A stretch of DNA of 20,566 nt from Ophiothrix spiculata (lineage: Eukaryota; Echinodermata; Ophiuroidea; Amphilepidida; Ophiotrichidae). Position numbers and translations under genes: made by a program. The notes below the pieces were generated by a model. It searched no databases and was not told the DNA's origin. It worked only from the letters and a program-made list of their open reading frames with translations. Positions within the stretch are counted from its first letter, which is position 1; the number at the start of each line of letters is the position of its first letter. Below are positions 17,982 to 20,566 of the stretch, in pieces. Location of the stretch: assembly GCA_000969725.1 (NCBI GenBank), contig JXSR01S028835.1; one strand, written 5' to 3'.

Positions 17982-19035
17982 TGTTTCTTGACATGCTTGA
18001 TGAATCTATTCAAGCATAGGGCATACTAATTTTTTAGTTAATCTCGATTTCACCTTTTATTCCATGATAACCTTTAACAGACCATTTACTTTACTGACTT
18101 CTGGAAACAGAGTGAAGTTCAATGAGGTGTTATTTTAATTCTTATAACATGATCTTTGAAAATGTTTACAAAAGTGAAACTGACAAGAGGCTGCATTTAC
18201 AGGCAGTTCATGATGAACGGTTACATATAATGAACCCCTGTTGACAACTAAAAATAGAAGGCAAGGTGAATATAAATGAAGACAAGGTAAATAACCGTGA
18301 AGCTATCGACATCAATCGTGGCTGGTAATAAAGATTGCCGTACTTGGGCCATATAGAAAAGACCAACTCTGAATACAGAATTTAACATTTCTAAAACATA
18401 TATTTTTTTTGTTGCAAAAGAGATCTCTTCGTTGTATAGCATACAAAAGAAACAAATTTGTTTCATGTAGCACATGCACATTTTTTAGAGGTTTTTTCCA
18501 AAAATTATGGCATTTACTCTTTATTTATATTTCTTTCTGTCTTGTTGTGTTTGGTTCAGGTTGAGTTTGAAAACATTAATATGTTATATCTACCAGATCG
18601 GCACTCTTACTACTGTACTTATTAATTAAAAACAATTGTGTCCCCTGGGTATGATGACAATATTAAAACTGAATATGAAAGAAAAGAAAAGAAAACCTTC
18701 ATATAAATGGAAAAAATACAATTTATTTATTTATTTATTAAGACTCAACTCACCTGTTTTCCATTTGAGATATGATCCGAATGAAAATCAGCATATGTAA
18801 AGAAAAAAGAAAAAGATTTAAATTAGAATATTGTTTTAAACCAGTACCTTTATGTAATGCATCAACTCACAACAACGAAATAATAACTAACTTGTAATTT
18901 GATGTGTTTTAGTTCCACAGTATATCAAAAAATAATTCTAAAATATGAATAAAGCATTTCATATAGGCAGCACAAGTATCATGTGTTTTCAATATTAATA
19001 TTTAACAATGGAAGACAGACATTTGATATCTCTAT
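17982..19035. other. AT-rich non-coding stretch with microsatellites
   Basis: About 1 kb with no supported gene; the 77-codon minus frame at 18248-18481 has no motif. Simple repeats include GAAAA-type runs at about 18678-18697 and the TTTA run listed separately. Confidence 0.55.
18720..18740. repeat. (TTTA)n microsatellite
   Basis: About five consecutive ATTT units without interruption. Confidence 0.85.
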
Positions 19036-19047
19036 CAGGGAGTTGGT

Positions 19048-19058
19048 TGGCACAACGG
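19048..19058 (+). promoter_or_regulatory. Pol III box A of SINE copy 2
   Basis: TGGCACAACGG fits the box A consensus. Confidence 0.65.
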
Positions 19059-19089
19059 TATTTCCCTGGCCTTGCACCAATGAGTCCTG

Positions 19090-19100
19090 GATTCGAATCC
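19090..19100 (+). promoter_or_regulatory. Pol III box B of SINE copy 2
   Basis: GATTCGAATCC is a T-loop-like palindromic box B, one base off the GGTTCGAATCC form. Confidence 0.7.
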
Positions 19101-19185
19101 CGCGCCCAGTGCTTTATGTGCATTTGGTTTTCAGTCCATGCTCCCTTCCGCAGGTTTTTCTTGGAGCCCTGTTGAAGATAAGCTT

Positions 19186-20566
19186 CCATTAGCTTACTTG
19201 GTATCAAGTTCAAGTTGGGTTTCCTTTTTGAAAGCCTTAACAAGATTATTTTTAAGATGATTAAAAATATATATTATTGCTGTAAAACACAGACATAATA
19301 TTTTCCTTTTTTATTTTATGGCTTGCATGATTACCATTAAAACATGTATTAAATGTGCTATCATTATTATGTGAAAAAAGGTGAACTTTTCAAGAATTTA
19401 ATGAAAAGTTTGAAGACAAAATCAGACACAATGTTTGCTCCATTATATTTATATTCATTCAACAAATCATTGAAATCTTGTTACCTATTTCTCTTAGTAA
19501 AACATAAAGTTTAATAAGGTTTTTTTAAATATAGCTATCTACAGTGTTCATTTTGCAGGATTTGTATGCAAAATGTTTCAATCAAAGCTGAACATTTTGT
19601 ATATTAAGGTACAACAAAATACCACATATAGTACCTACGCTAATGCAACATTAAAAGACATCTGAATATTGATGTCAATGCTCCAAGAGCTCTAATGAGA
19701 ACCAAACAAATTACACTCTAAAGGTGACAATCTTCATAAAAACAAAATACCTGGGACCGAGTCTAATTATCCATTGAATCTCCTGAGAATAGAGGTTCAA
19801 ACTTATCATTATAAAAATAACTTATCATAATAAAAAAAGTAGCAAAAAAATTTGGGCAATGTTGATGTTGTATTCTGCATGGTGTATTTGTTGATGCTTA
19901 AGTTTCATATATGTGTTGATGTGAATAGAGGGTGCATTTTCCATCTTTTGGTGCCATCTTCTAAAGATTTCATTTTCAAAGGGAAGTGTCAATTTTTTGG
20001 CAATTTTACATGTGCATTTTTACTTTTAAGTTTTTAACTGACCTCTGAAATACTATTTGTGAATTTTGACCTTAAGCTTGCTTCGTGTTTACTCCGAGTC
20101 AAAATAATGCAATTAGCATATCCCATTACTCTACAGAACAAGATAGGTGCATTGAATATGGTTCTCTGTGGGTTTTCTAAATCAAAATTGGGTAGAATAT
20201 TCTTTTATTAATCATCGTTAATAGTGCCAAAAACAAAGTGGTATAAGATCTTCTTTTTTTTTAAAGTTTTTCATGTATGTACGTATATACAAAATAGACA
20301 TACATCTTAACTCAATGCACCTTATGCTTATTCAATTATCTTCCTGAAATACACGGAACTAAATATCTCATCCCGCAGCCACAGTTCAATAACCCCATGT
20401 TATCATCAGCCAAGTATGCCTGAACTAATTATCTATCAAGTGTGATATTTCTAACAACATCAAAGTCACAAAAGCATGCATAAATATTTCATGAAATAAG
20501 ACGAGAATCTCATTATCACTAACACTCACCTAGTTTATCCATATTTAATGATATTATATCATATTT
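19186..20566. other. AT-rich non-coding stretch to window end
   Basis: About 1.4 kb with no recognisable gene, RNA or element end. The 61-codon plus frame at 19852-20037 is F-, L- and C-rich and has no motif. Poly-A and poly-T runs are frequent. Confidence 0.55.

Larger units (their letters stand above)
19036..19185 (+). mobile_element. tRNA-derived SINE, copy 2 (3'-truncated)
   Basis: Box A-like TGGCACAACGG is at 19048-19058 and box B GATTCGAATCC at 19090-19100. The body, GTGCTTTATGTGCATTTGGTT then TCAGTCCATG and GCAGGTTTTTCTTGGAGCC, parallels copy 1 (GTGCTGTATGTGCAATTGGTT, CAGTCCAAAC, GCAGGTTTTCCTCCGGGCGC). Homology fades after about 19170, so the 3' third seen in copy 1 is missing. It lies in the same orientation as copy 1. 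A-to-B spacing is 42 bp against 52 bp in copy 1, consistent with a 10-bp indel in the anticodon/variable region. Both reading frames here (18983-19192 plus, 18995-19243 minus) are SINE translations. Confidence 0.78.

Noticed and set aside
18983-19243. Frames of 69 and 82 codons including RDSNPGL
   Set aside because: Same artefact, from box B of SINE copy 2.

Overview
The window looks like non-coding eukaryotic nuclear DNA. It is strongly AT-rich, and no open reading frame on either strand has a recognisable domain, a family-like length or codon-like composition. It holds several short non-autonomous DNA transposons (MITEs) and two tRNA-derived SINEs with RNA polymerase III promoter boxes, but no bacterial-type gene packing. 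The style of the repeats suggests a marine invertebrate, perhaps a deuterostome such as an echinoderm or hemichordate. The cues are SINEs followed by a 'CAGGTTTTCCTCCGGGCGCTCCGG'-like body and a G-tract 'GGGGGTACTC' element with internal 'ATAGGGT' repeats. That assignment rests on remembered repeat style and is tentative. The window could be an intron or an intergenic region; no exon was identified.

Layout: 1-236, right end of a G/C-tract-terminated 'ATAGGGTATC' repeat. 753-846, a short hairpin. 1605-1850, SINE copy 1, which abuts a direct duplication (1864-2472 and about 2656-3254). The second duplicate contains the greater part of a TTA-flanked MITE that is intact at 2592-2830. 3655-3702, a small tandem duplication. 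4075-4111, a perfect-core palindrome. 7267-7867, a 601-bp, nearly fully palindromic MITE with a perfect 9-bp target-site duplication and three 14-bp-spaced subterminal repeats at each end. 8871-10139, about 3.6 diverged tandem copies of a roughly 354-bp unit. 11744-11984 and 17136-17261, two members of one TA-flanked MITE family. 12361-12498, a polypyrimidine tract. 13008-13416, another TTA-flanked MITE. 13876-13935 and 15181-15395, two more fragments of the G-tract family. 15605-15856, a nearly perfect 52-bp satellite in which each unit is itself a hairpin. 16685-16910, an inverted relative of the 2592 MITE. 17799-17979, a TA-flanked MITE with roughly 36-bp terminal inverted repeats. 19036-19185, SINE copy 2.

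No genes work together here. The biological content is a layered record of transposon insertion (at least three types of target-site duplication: TA, TTA and 9 bp), local duplication and tandem-array growth. I saw no evidence of a new multi-gene system. The most distinctive items are the 7267-7867 element and the hairpin satellite at 15605-15856.
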